Part shown: in pieces, positions 1-5,550 of the stretch
Layout: each line of letters opens with the position of its first letter
Position numbering within the stretch: the stretch's first letter is position 1
Notes under the pieces: model-generated
Seen by the model: only the letters and a program-made list of their open reading frames with translations
The model's database searches: none
What the model was told of the DNA's origin: nothing
Made by a program: the position numbers and the translations under genes
NCBI GenBank assembly: GCA_945949035.1
Contig: CAMFDH010000090.1
Location: 1-6,001 of the forward strand
Direction: 5' to 3'
Source of the DNA: an uncultured Actinomyces sp.
GTDB lineage: Bacteria; Actinomycetota; Actinomycetes; Actinomycetales; Actinomycetaceae
DNA: 6,001 bases

Positions 1-999
1 CCCCTCAGCTACGAAGGAAGAGACCTTGTCCCAGGACTTCCCCGCCAGTTCCAGCGTTGTCTCTGACCACTCAATCATCGAACGGTGGTGCACCGAAGAC
101 AGCGCGAACCGAATGACCGCAGCCGGGGCCTGCTGCAGCAGAGACTGCAGGTCAAGGGTGTTTCCCACCGACTTGGACATCTTGTCGCCCGCGATGGTGA
201 CCCAGGCGTTGTGAACCCACAGGTTTGCGAAGTCGTAGCCCGCGGCGTGGGACTGCGCCTGCTCATTCTCATGGTGCGGGAAACGCAGGTCGATGCCACC
301 GCCGTGGATGTCAAAGGCTTCACCGAGGTAGCGGTGCGACATCGCGGAGCACTCCAGGTGCCAACCGGGCCGACCTCTTCCCCACGGCGCCTCCCATGAG
401 GCTGTCTGCGGCTCTTCGGGCTTGGTCGCCTTCCACAGCGCAAAGTCGCGGGTGTCCCGCTTGCCGGCCAGGATCGCCTCCGTCTCGGTCTCGCCCTCGG
501 TCATGCGCATCTGGTCCAGGGACTGGTGGGTCAGCGACCCGTAGTCAGGCTGGCTGTGCACATCAAAATAGACGTTGCCGGTTTCATCACTGTAGGCGTG
601 GCCGCGTTCAATGAGACGCTCAATAAATGCAATCTGGTCGGTAATATGCCCGGTCGCGCGTGGTTCAACCGTCGGTTCAACCAGCCCGAGGGTGGCGTAG
701 GCCTTCTGGAACTCACGTTCGTACCTGGTTGCCAGCGCCCACCACTCTTCACCCGACTCAGCGGACTTGCTGAGAATCTTGTCGTCAATATCGGTGACAT
801 TGCGGACGTAGGTGACGTCGAGGCCGTAGCGCTGCAACCAGCGAATCAGCACGTCGAAGGAAGTGGCAGCGCGCAGATGACCAATATGGGGCATCCCCTG
901 CACCGTCGGACCGCACAGATAGATTCCCACCCGACCGTCCTGGATGGGCACCAGGTTTTGCAGGGTGGCGGTTTTCGTATCGTAAAGACGCAGATCCAT
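1..999 (-). CDS. cysS: Cysteinyl-tRNA synthetase, 3' end beyond window
   Basis: This is a class I aminoacyl-tRNA synthetase that attaches cysteine to tRNA-Cys in the cytoplasm. I translated the minus strand by hand: 333 codons stay open from the ATG at 999 to the window edge. Visible motifs are [15 protein letters not shown] (residues 27-41, with the HIGH signature at 38-41), [10 protein letters not shown] (66-75), WHLECSAM (213-220), FPHHENE (240-246) and the KMSKS loop DKMSKSVGN (272-280). C29, C217, H242 and E246 match the zinc ligands of the family. The catalytic Rossmann core is complete; the C-terminal anticodon-binding part (family length about 460 residues) is off the window. I chose the start at 999 because homologues begin at the LRLYDT segment. 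An in-frame ATG at 1008 adds three residues and has a GGAG at 1018-1021, 9 nt upstream, so it is a real alternative. The gene is divergent from ispF. Confidence 0.97.
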   Translation of the reverse strand, partial: MDLRLYDTKTATLQNLVPIQDGRVGIYLCGPTVQGMPHIGHLRAATSFDVLIRWLQRYGLDVTYVRNVTDIDDKILSKSAESGEEWWALATRYEREFQKAYATLGLVEPTVEPRATGHITDQIAFIERLIERGHAYSDETGNVYFDVHSQPDYGSLTHQSLDQMRMTEGETETEAILAGKRDTRDFALWKATKPEEPQTASWEAPWGRGRPGWHLECSAMSHRYLGEAFDIHGGGIDLRFPHHENEQAQSHAAGYDFANLWVHNAWVTIAGDKMSKSVGNTLDLQSLLQQAPAAVIRFALSSVHHRSMIEWSETTLELAGKSWDKVSSFVAEG

Positions 1000-1006
1000 G
1001 GGCCCC

Positions 1007-1012
1007 ATCGTA
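1007..1012 (-). promoter_or_regulatory. Candidate -10 box for leaderless cysS transcript
   Basis: The minus strand reads TACGAT, which fits the actinobacterial -10 consensus TANNNT. Exactly 7 nt (GGGGCCC) separate it from the cysS ATG at 999, the spacing expected if transcription starts at the A of the start codon. No good -35 hexamer is visible (TTGTCG lies 14 nt upstream, too close). If instead translation starts at 1008, this box overlaps the start codon and the promoter must lie further upstream. Confidence 0.38.
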
Positions 1013-1017
1013 CTTGG

Positions 1018-1021
1018 CTCC
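1018..1021 (-). promoter_or_regulatory. Possible ribosome binding site for alternative cysS start
   Basis: GGAG on the minus strand lies 9 nt before the alternative ATG at 1008 and 18 nt before the ATG at 999. It supports the longer start; the -10-like TACGAT at 1012-1007 supports the shorter, leaderless one. The two readings compete. Confidence 0.4.
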
Positions 1022-1058
1022 AGGTCCGACAACAGTCCCCCGGCGCTGCGATGCCGAC

Positions 1059-1064
1059 TACCCT
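1059..1064 (+). promoter_or_regulatory. Candidate -10 box for leaderless ispF transcript
   Basis: TACCCT fits TANNNT and lies exactly 7 nt (GGCTTCT) before the ATG at 1072, with no Shine-Dalgarno sequence ahead of either candidate ispF start (1051 or 1072). A leaderless mRNA would explain the missing ribosome binding site. No convincing -35 element is visible, so the call rests on spacing alone. Confidence 0.35.
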
Positions 1065-1071
1065 GGCTTCT

Positions 1072-1578
1072 ATGACTTTTGAGATTCGGGTGGGACAGGG
1101 CGTGGATGTCCACGCATTCGTGGTCGAGGACGGGGCAGACGAGGGCGCTTCAGGGCGTTCCCTGCACCTCGCCTGTCTGGAATGGCCGGGGGAAACCCCT
1201 CTTGAGGGGCACTCTGACGCGGATGTTGCCGCTCACGCCGCCTGCGACGCGCTTTTGTCCGCAAGCGGACTTGGTGAGCTGGGCAGTGTCTTCGGCACCT
1301 CCGACCCCCGCTGGGCCGGTGCCTCCGGGGCCGCCATGCTGGGCGAAACCTTGCGCCTTCTCACAGAGGCCGGGTGGCGGATCGGCAACGTCGCCATCCA
1401 GGTCATCGGCGAACGTCCCCGCATGTCGGGAAGAAGAGAGGAAGCCGCAGCCGCCCTCTCAGCCGCCCTCGACGGCGCAACCGTCTCCCTTGGCGCCACC
1501 ACCACCGACAAGCTGGGCTTCCTCGGACGCACAGAGGGGCTGGCCGCCATCGCGACCGCCCTCGTCATCAGGGACTAG
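1072..1578 (+). CDS. ispF: 2-C-methyl-D-erythritol 2,4-cyclodiphosphate synthase
   Basis: IspF is the fifth enzyme of the MEP pathway. It converts CDP-methylerythritol 2-phosphate to the 2,4-cyclodiphosphate with release of CMP, usually as a cytoplasmic homotrimer. The 168-residue product shows GQGVDVHAF (8-16), [12 protein letters not shown] (44-55), [23 protein letters not shown] and [16 protein letters not shown]12, H14 and H55 match the zinc ligands (Asp8, His10, His42 in E. coli), and H47 matches the conserved active-site His34. The VIGERPRM...RREEA stretch is of the mycobacterial type. About nine extra residues, mostly acidic or small (about 18-30), lie after the DVHAF motif compared with M. 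tuberculosis IspF. The start at 1072 fits homologues; the frame is open upstream and an ATG at 1051 would add seven residues. It is the only plus-strand gene here, divergent from cysS and convergent with the MFS gene (27-bp gap). Confidence 0.96.
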   Translation: MTFEIRVGQGVDVHAFVVEDGADEGASGRSLHLACLEWPGETPLEGHSDADVAAHAACDALLSASGLGELGSVFGTSDPRWAGASGAAMLGETLRLLTEAGWRIGNVAIQVIGERPRMSGRREEAAAALSAALDGATVSLGATTTDKLGFLGRTEGLAAIATALVIRD

Positions 1579-1605
1579 CCACCCACGGGATCAGCCCCGC
1601 AGGGA

Positions 1606-3066
1606 CTACTTGGCGGTTTCGCCAATCATGCGCTTCTCAGACTTGACCGGCAGCATCAGCAGCAGGCCGAGGGCGATGACAACCACGATGCCCAAAATGC
1701 CCCAGTGGGTTGCATCCTGGCCCTCAGGAAGTACCTTCGTACCGATCGTGATCGCCAGACCGTAGAGCAGGGGCGCCAGGAAGGACACGGCGCGACCCGT
1801 GGTGGCGTAGAGACCGAAGATTTCTCCCTCACGACCCGCCGGAATGACGTTGGCCAGGAAGGTGCGGGATGCCGACTGCACGGGGCCGACAAAGATGGTC
1901 AGGACCAGGCCGAGGACCCAGAAGGCCGTCGCGCCGTACTTGGCCAGGAAGAAGACTCCCAGTCCCGCCACGATCATCAGGCACAGCGAAATCATGATGA
2001 TGCGCCGTGAACCCCACTTGTCGTCAAGGGGGCCGAAGGCCATGGTGGCAAGTCCCGCCACCACGTTCGCCGCGACGGCGAAGATGATGACCTCACCCGG
2101 GGTGAAGCCGAAGACCGAACCGGCAATGACACCACCGAAGGTGAAGACCCCGGCCAGGCCGTCACGGAAGACCGCGGAGGCAATCAGGAAGCGCAGGGTG
2201 TTGCGGTTGTCCCGCCACAGCGAGCCCACGGTTTCAAACAGGTGACGGTAGGAGTCCGCGATCGACTCACGCGGAACACTGTGGTCAATCGGCTTCCTCT
2301 TCGGTGGGTTGATGAGGACGGGGATGGCGAAGATCCCGAACCAGAGGGCGGCAAAGACCATCGCGACACGAACGTCCAGTCCGCCCGCTCCGGTGACCCC
2401 AAAGAGGCCGACCTCGGGGTTGATGAACCCGAAGTAGAGGAACAGGAGAAGGACGATGCCACCGATGTAACCGGCGCCCCAGCCGAAGCCTGAGATGGCG
2501 CCACGGTTCTTGGGGGTGGAGAGGTCGTTCAGCATCGCGTTGTAGTTGACGGAGCCGAACTCAAAGAAGACGTTGCCGATCCCCAGTAAGCCGATACCCA
2601 GCCACAGGGCCCCGATGGGTCCCAGCGGGGAATCCGGGGTCACGAAGAACATCAGCGCCAGGCAGACGAAGACCAGGAATGAGAAGATGCCCAGCATCCT
2701 CACGCCCTTACCGGCGCGGTCGGCCCTCTGCCCCGTGATGGGTGCCAGTAGCGCGATGATGATACCCGCGGCGGTCATACCCCAGGAGAGGTACTGGTTG
2801 GCGGTGGCCTTGTCCGTGAACATGCCGTCTGAGGTCAGGTAGACGGTGAAGACGAATGAGGTCGCCACGGCATTGAACGCCGCCGAACCCCAGTCCCAGG
2901 AAGCCCAGGAGATGATCTTCGACTTGGAGGCCTTGGGGGCGGCCTCAACCACCTCTAGTGCGGACTCAATGTCAGCCAGCTTGGGAGGGCCAGAGATGCC
3001 GTCTCGGGCTAGAACGCTTCCTGTTGGTCCCCCGACTTCTTCGGGCGGGGTCTGGGTGTTGTTCAT
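1606..3066 (-). CDS. UMF1/Atg22-like MFS transporter
   Basis: This is a 486-residue major facilitator in the cytoplasmic membrane, substrate unknown. After a polar N-terminal tail of about 50 residues come about twelve membrane segments, roughly at 56-78, 92-112, 122-142, 149-170, 188-212, 231-252, 292-320, 323-345, 354-374, 380-400, 415-441 and 453-473, with a charged central loop at 253-290. Family marks are SWASWDWGSAAF (53-64, the UMF1 'W..YDW.NSAF' signature), the MFS loop motif GQRADRAGKG (112-121), its second-half counterpart GPLDDKWGSRR (345-355), and SASRTFLANVIPAGREGEIF (398-417), a segment typical of bacterial UMF1 proteins. The start at 3066 is preceded by GAGGA with a short 3-nt spacer. 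The gene sits between ispD (124 bp upstream) and ispF and probably has its own promoter. A permease role for amino acids or other small molecules is possible by analogy with yeast Atg22, but nothing in the sequence fixes the substrate. Confidence 0.93.
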   Translation of the reverse strand: MNNTQTPPEEVGGPTGSVLARDGISGPPKLADIESALEVVEAAPKASKSKIISWASWDWGSAAFNAVATSFVFTVYLTSDGMFTDKATANQYLSWGMTAAGIIIALLAPITGQRADRAGKGVRMLGIFSFLVFVCLALMFFVTPDSPLGPIGALWLGIGLLGIGNVFFEFGSVNYNAMLNDLSTPKNRGAISGFGWGAGYIGGIVLLLFLYFGFINPEVGLFGVTGAGGLDVRVAMVFAALWFGIFAIPVLINPPKRKPIDHSVPRESIADSYRHLFETVGSLWRDNRNTLRFLIASAVFRDGLAGVFTFGGVIAGSVFGFTPGEVIIFAVAANVVAGLATMAFGPLDDKWGSRRIIMISLCLMIVAGLGVFFLAKYGATAFWVLGLVLTIFVGPVQSASRTFLANVIPAGREGEIFGLYATTGRAVSFLAPLLYGLAITIGTKVLPEGQDATHWGILGIVVVIALGLLLMLPVKSEKRMIGETAK

Positions 3067-3122
3067 GGGTCCTCATCTGCTCACTCAACACTGGGCACTT
3101 CTGGAGAGTAACAAGTTCCCCC

Positions 3123-3148
3123 CTCGAAAGTTCGCCAAAACCTTCGAG
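3123..3148. repeat. Inverted repeat CTCGAA-N14-TTCGAG upstream of the MFS gene
   Basis: CTCGAA (3123-3128) and TTCGAG (3143-3148) form a perfect 6-bp dyad; the match extends to 7 of 8 positions when the next two bases are included (CTCGAAAG against CTCGAAGG). It sits 57-82 nt before the MFS start and about 43 nt past the ispD stop. There is no U-tract after it on the minus strand (GGGGGGAA follows), so an operator is more likely than an intrinsic terminator. The left arm contains the TCGAAAGT octamer found elsewhere in the window. Confidence 0.4.
3124..3131 (-). repeat. Intergenic octamer ACTTTCGA, copy 1 (ahead of MFS gene)
   Basis: The minus strand reads ACTTTCGA, 58-65 nt upstream of the MFS start. 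It overlaps the left arm of the CTCGAA/TTCGAG dyad. A TANNNT-like TACTCT lies 15 nt downstream of ACTTTC, so part of it could act as a poor -35 element. Confidence 0.4.
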
Positions 3149-3190
3149 TTGGGACGAATTTTGAAATACACCTGCTTCAGGGAGCCTGCC

Positions 3191-3970
3191 TCAGACCTCA
3201 CCGAGCGCGACGGCCAGGCGTTCCAGGTCAAGTGGGGTGGTCACCTTGAAGGCCTCGGGGGATCCCTCAATCACCTCGACCGTGCCGCCGGCCTCTTCCA
3301 GCAGGGCAGCATCGTCTGTGGCGGCTGTGGCCTCAGAGGCAGCGCGCCCCTCAGCGAAGACGTGCAGGTCCAGCAGGCGGTCAAAGCCGAATGCCTGCGG
3401 GGTTTGGGCCAGCCGCAGCATCCCACGGTCCGGGGTGTGCGCCACGATTTGGCGTCCGGAGTCATCAACATAGATCTGCTTGATGGTGTCAACGACGGGC
3501 AGACCCGGGATGACCCCCTCCGCGCCGGCCTCAACCGCCAACACCAGATCCTCCATCAGTGAGGTGGGTGCCAGGCAGCGGGCGGCGTCGTGGACGAGGA
3601 CGATGTCGAGGACCTCTCCGTCCTCATCCTCTACGAACGACTCCCCTGTTTCTTCACGCAGCAGGTTGCGCTGGTCCCGAATCTGTTCCAGTCCGGCATT
3701 CACCGAGGCCTGACGGCTGGCTCCCCCGGCGACAAACGCGACGGACTGCAGCTCACGAGCGCCAACCTCAGCGGCCGCCGTGTCTTGGAACAGTCCCTCA
3801 AGACCTTCCGGGCAGGTCACCACAACACCGGTGAGGTCCCGCACCGCCAGCAGCCGCTCCAGGGCCAGACCCAGCAGGGTCCGACCCGAACAGCTCACCA
3901 GGGCCTTGGGCACATCCGCCCCCAGACGGGAACCGGAACCAGCTGCCGTAAGGACCGCCCAGACCCTCAC
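3191..3970 (-). CDS. ispD: 2-C-methyl-D-erythritol 4-phosphate cytidylyltransferase
   Basis: IspD is the third enzyme of the MEP pathway, joining methylerythritol 4-phosphate and CTP to CDP-methylerythritol in the cytoplasm. The 259-residue product has the nucleotide-binding signature TAAGSGSRLGADVPKAL (8-24), GGASRQASVNAGL (82-94), VHDAAR (126-131), PVVDTIK (158-164), QTPQAF (189-194), TDDAALLEEAGG (218-229) and AFKVTTPLDL (240-249). R15, K22 and K242 match Arg20, Lys27 and Lys213 of the E. coli enzyme. It is longer than the usual 230-odd residues because of a charged, acid-rich insert at about 99-121, before the VHDAAR motif. The start is a GTG at 3970, only 5 nt after the carD stop, with no strong ribosome binding site (AAGAAG within the carD tail), which points to translational coupling. 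ispF, often adjacent and sometimes fused to ispD, is here separated and inverted. Confidence 0.96.
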   Translation of the reverse strand: MRVWAVLTAAGSGSRLGADVPKALVSCSGRTLLGLALERLLAVRDLTGVVVTCPEGLEGLFQDTAAAEVGARELQSVAFVAGGASRQASVNAGLEQIRDQRNLLREETGESFVEDEDGEVLDIVLVHDAARCLAPTSLMEDLVLAVEAGAEGVIPGLPVVDTIKQIYVDDSGRQIVAHTPDRGMLRLAQTPQAFGFDRLLDLHVFAEGRAASEATAATDDAALLEEAGGTVEVIEGSPEAFKVTTPLDLERLAVALGEV

Positions 3971-3975
3971 GGGTA

Positions 3976-4503
3976 CTACTTCTTCTTGGTCTCTGCTTCG
4001 AGGGCCGCCACGGCCTCCATGCCCTCTACCAGGATGCCGTCCAGCATTTCTGCCGCAGCGTCCTCATCAATATCGCGGGCCAGGGCCAGCTCTGAGGTGA
4101 GGATCTGGCGTGCCTTGGTCAGCATGCGCTTCTCACCGGCGGACAGGCCCTTGTTGGCGTCACGACGGGACAGGTCACGCACGACCTCAGAAACACGGAC
4201 GATGTCGCCGTTAGAGATCTTTTCCTGGTTGGCCTTGAAGCGGCGCGACCAGTTCGAAGGTTCCTCAACCTCTGCCTGACGCAGGACGTCAAGGACTTCC
4301 TCAACTCCCCTGTCGTCAACCACATCGCGAACACCAACGGCCTCGACGTTTCCGGCGGGAACCTGAATCATCAGGTCACCCTGGTTCACACGGAGCACCA
4401 GGTACTCGGTCTCAACTCCCTTGATTTTGCGGGTCACGATCTCTTCAATCGTTGCCGCACCGTGGTGGGGGTAGACGACAGTTTCGCCGACTTTGAAAGC
4501 CAT
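3976..4503 (-). CDS. carD: CarD-family RNA polymerase-binding regulator
   Basis: CarD binds the RNA polymerase beta subunit and stabilises the open promoter complex, which matters for rRNA and housekeeping transcription in actinobacteria. The 175-residue product begins [20 protein letters not shown] (3-22), the Tudor-like RNAP-interaction domain, followed by an alpha-helical DNA-binding domain with [12 protein letters not shown] (81-92) and [20 protein letters not shown] (113-132). W85 matches the tryptophan that wedges into the promoter minor groove in M. tuberculosis CarD, and R25 matches one of its RNAP-contact arginines. The other, Arg47, is glutamine here. The C-terminal tail ends in three lysines and is longer than the 162-residue mycobacterial protein. 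AGGAG at 4512-4516, 8 nt ahead, supports the ATG at 4503. ispD follows after 5 nt, so the two are almost certainly one transcript. Confidence 0.97.
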   Translation of the reverse strand: MAFKVGETVVYPHHGAATIEEIVTRKIKGVETEYLVLRVNQGDLMIQVPAGNVEAVGVRDVVDDRGVEEVLDVLRQAEVEEPSNWSRRFKANQEKISNGDIVRVSEVVRDLSRRDANKGLSAGEKRMLTKARQILTSELALARDIDEDAAAEMLDGILVEGMEAVAALEAETKKK

Positions 4504-4511
4504 TAAGTTTG

Positions 4512-4516
4512 CTCCT
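4512..4516 (-). promoter_or_regulatory. Ribosome binding site of carD
   Basis: AGGAG on the minus strand, 8 nt before the carD ATG. It is the strongest Shine-Dalgarno match in the window and fixes the carD start. Confidence 0.75.
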
Positions 4517-4568
4517 AGGCAACAGATAGTTCACTTCTTACCCAGCAAAATGCCGAGCCGAACACCCT

Positions 4569-4577
4569 ATTCTACCA
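4569..4577 (-). promoter_or_regulatory. Extended -10 promoter of carD-ispD
   Basis: The minus strand reads TGGTAGAAT: a TG-N extension followed by TAGAAT, a good TANNNT match. A start site about 7 nt downstream (near 4562) would give a leader of about 60 nt ending in the AGGAG site. The region at 17 nt upstream (GGTAGC) does not resemble TTGACA, which fits an extended -10 promoter. Regulation beyond this is not visible. Confidence 0.5.
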
Positions 4578-4646
4578 GCCAAAGCGCCCCCGCTACCGGT
4601 TAGGTCCCCAACGATTAGTTGCGGCCCTTTCCCGGGCGAGGGCGCT

Positions 4647-4654
4647 TCGAAAGT
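4647..4654 (-). repeat. Intergenic octamer ACTTTCGA, copy 2 (gpmA-carD gap)
   Basis: Identical to the octamers at 3124-3131 and 5526-5533 and in the same orientation. It lies 144-151 nt before carD and about 73 nt upstream of the carD -10 box, too far to be its -35 element, and 35-42 nt past the gpmA stop. Confidence 0.4.
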
Positions 4655-4688
4655 TACTACTGCACAGGCACAAACAGCCTGGTGGGAG

Positions 4689-5426
4689 TTACTTACCCTG
4701 GTTGGCTACGGCGTCGATCTTTGCCTGGGCATCGGGATCCAGGTAGGTCCCGCCCTTCTTGATCGGCTTCAGCGTCTCTTCATCCAGTTCGTAGACCAGC
4801 GGAATACCGGTCGGGATGTTGACGCCAACGATTTCGTCGTCCGAAATGTCGTCCAGGTACTTGACGATCGAACGCAGCGAGTTGCCGTGGGCTGCAATCA
4901 GAACGGTCTTACCGGTCTGCAGCGCGGGAACGATGTTGCTGTCCCAGTAGGGCAGCATGCGCTCAAGGACGTCCTTCAGGCACTCGGTGTGAGGGACGGG
5001 GTCGCCTGCGTAACGCGGGTCGCCATCCTGCGCGAACTCTGAGTTGGGGTCGATGGCGGGCGGTGGGGTGTCGTAGGAACGACGCCACAGCATGAACTGC
5101 TCTTCACCGTACTTCTCACGGGTCTCAGCCTTGTCCAGGCCCTGCAGAGCACCGTAGTGGCGCTCGTTGAGGCGCCAGCTGCGCTGCACCGGGATCCACG
5201 AACGGTCGGCCTCGTCGAGGGCCAGGTTGGCGGTCTTGATTGCACGCTTCTGCATCGAGGTGAAGAGCAGGTCGGGCAGAACCCCGGCCTCCTTCATCAT
5301 GACGCCGGCCTTACCGGCCTCCTCGATCCCCTTCTCCGACAGGGGCACATCCACCCAACCGGTGAACAGGTTCTTCTTGTTCCACTCGCTTTCGCCGTGG
5401 CGCATCAGGACAAGTGTGTAGGTCAT
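4689..5426 (-). CDS. gpmA: 2,3-bisphosphoglycerate-dependent phosphoglycerate mutase
   Basis: GpmA interconverts 3- and 2-phosphoglycerate in glycolysis and gluconeogenesis, through a phosphohistidine intermediate, in the cytoplasm. The 245-residue product has [10 protein letters not shown] (7-16, catalytic H10), [10 protein letters not shown] (21-30), [11 protein letters not shown] (56-66, R61), [12 protein letters not shown] (85-96, E88) and AAHGNSLR (178-185, second catalytic H180). All key residues of the family are present and the length matches the usual 245-250. I chose the ATG at 5426, not the open-frame ATG at 5474, because the protein then begins [11 protein letters not shown] as in homologues and AAGGA (5437-5441) lies 10 nt upstream. 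The upstream gap holds a candidate -10 box and two small dyads. carD follows after about 185 nt with its own promoter. Confidence 0.97.
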   Translation of the reverse strand: MTYTLVLMRHGESEWNKKNLFTGWVDVPLSEKGIEEAGKAGVMMKEAGVLPDLLFTSMQKRAIKTANLALDEADRSWIPVQRSWRLNERHYGALQGLDKAETREKYGEEQFMLWRRSYDTPPPAIDPNSEFAQDGDPRYAGDPVPHTECLKDVLERMLPYWDSNIVPALQTGKTVLIAAHGNSLRSIVKYLDDISDDEIVGVNIPTGIPLVYELDEETLKPIKKGGTYLDPDAQAKIDAVANQGK

Positions 5427-5436
5427 TGCGACGCTT

Positions 5437-5441
5437 TCCTT
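5437..5441 (-). promoter_or_regulatory. Ribosome binding site deciding the gpmA start
   Basis: AAGGA on the minus strand, 10 nt before the ATG at 5426. It supports this start over the in-frame ATG at 5474, which would add 16 residues not seen in homologues. Confidence 0.6.
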
Positions 5442-5450
5442 CTCTCTTGG

Positions 5451-5467
5451 CAGGTGCATTACACCTG
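5451..5467. repeat. Perfect dyad CAGGTG-N5-CACCTG in the gpmA leader
   Basis: The minus strand reads CAGGTGTAATGCACCTG, with two perfect 6-bp arms around a 5-nt centre. It lies 25-41 nt before the gpmA ATG, about 9 nt upstream of the ribosome binding site and downstream of the candidate -10 box. It could be an operator or a short hairpin in the mRNA leader. A second, weaker dyad (GATCC-N7-GGATC, 5478-5494) lies just upstream. Confidence 0.45.
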
Positions 5468-5504
5468 AGGACACTGTGATCCCATGACAGGATCTGACAT
5501 CTCT

Positions 5505-5510
5505 AATCTA
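5505..5510 (-). promoter_or_regulatory. Candidate -10 box of gpmA
   Basis: TAGATT on the minus strand fits TANNNT and would start transcription near 5498, giving a leader of about 70 nt that contains the CAGGTG/CACCTG dyad. The hexamer 17 nt upstream is ACTTTC, part of the ACTTTCGA octamer, a poor match to TTGACA. Confidence 0.4.
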
Positions 5511-5525
5511 GTACGGACTTGCTTG

Positions 5526-5533
5526 TCGAAAGT
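5526..5533 (-). repeat. Intergenic octamer ACTTTCGA, copy 3 (ahead of gpmA)
   Basis: Third identical copy, same orientation. It lies 100-107 nt before the gpmA ATG, at the -35 position relative to TAGATT (17-nt spacer from ACTTTC), and about 20 nt past the stop of the YdcF-like gene. Confidence 0.4.
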
Positions 5534-5550
5534 CCCAGACCGTCAGCCAA

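Noticed and set aside
526..1578. A 350-codon plus-strand open frame whose upstream half runs antisense to cysS
   Set aside because: Only the part from about 1072 matches a protein family (IspF). The first half is opposite the conserved cysS reading frame and resembles nothing; it is an open extension caused by GC-rich codon bias, not an IspF fusion.
1571..1610. GGGACTA repeated at both convergent stop codons of ispF and the MFS gene, and a possible bidirectional terminator in the 27-bp gap
   Set aside because: The repeat is 7 bp and includes the stop codons themselves; no stem longer than a few base pairs is visible.
2846..3562. A 238-codon plus-strand frame across the MFS N-terminus, the gap and the ispD C-terminus
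   Set aside because: It is antisense to two well-supported genes, shows no recognisable domain and has low-complexity antisense composition.
3590..4279. A 229-codon plus-strand frame antisense to ispD and carD
   Set aside because: Both genes underneath have complete conserved motifs; the antisense product looks like a mirror of their codons.
4609..4621. Small dyad CAAC-GATTA-GTTG upstream of the carD promoter
   Set aside because: Four-base arms are expected by chance in a stretch of this size; nothing else marks it.
4622..4681. Possible gpmA terminator: CAGGC-N7-GCCTG (4665-4681) and a GC-rich GCCCT/AGGGC pairing (about 4623-4644)
   Set aside because: Stems are only 5 bp and no U-tract follows on the minus strand, so an intrinsic terminator is not supported.
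5427..5474. Longer gpmA start at 5474 (16 extra residues)
   Set aside because: Homologues begin at the [11 protein letters not shown] segment, a ribosome binding site precedes 5426, and the extension overlaps the CAGGTG/CACCTG dyad in the leader.
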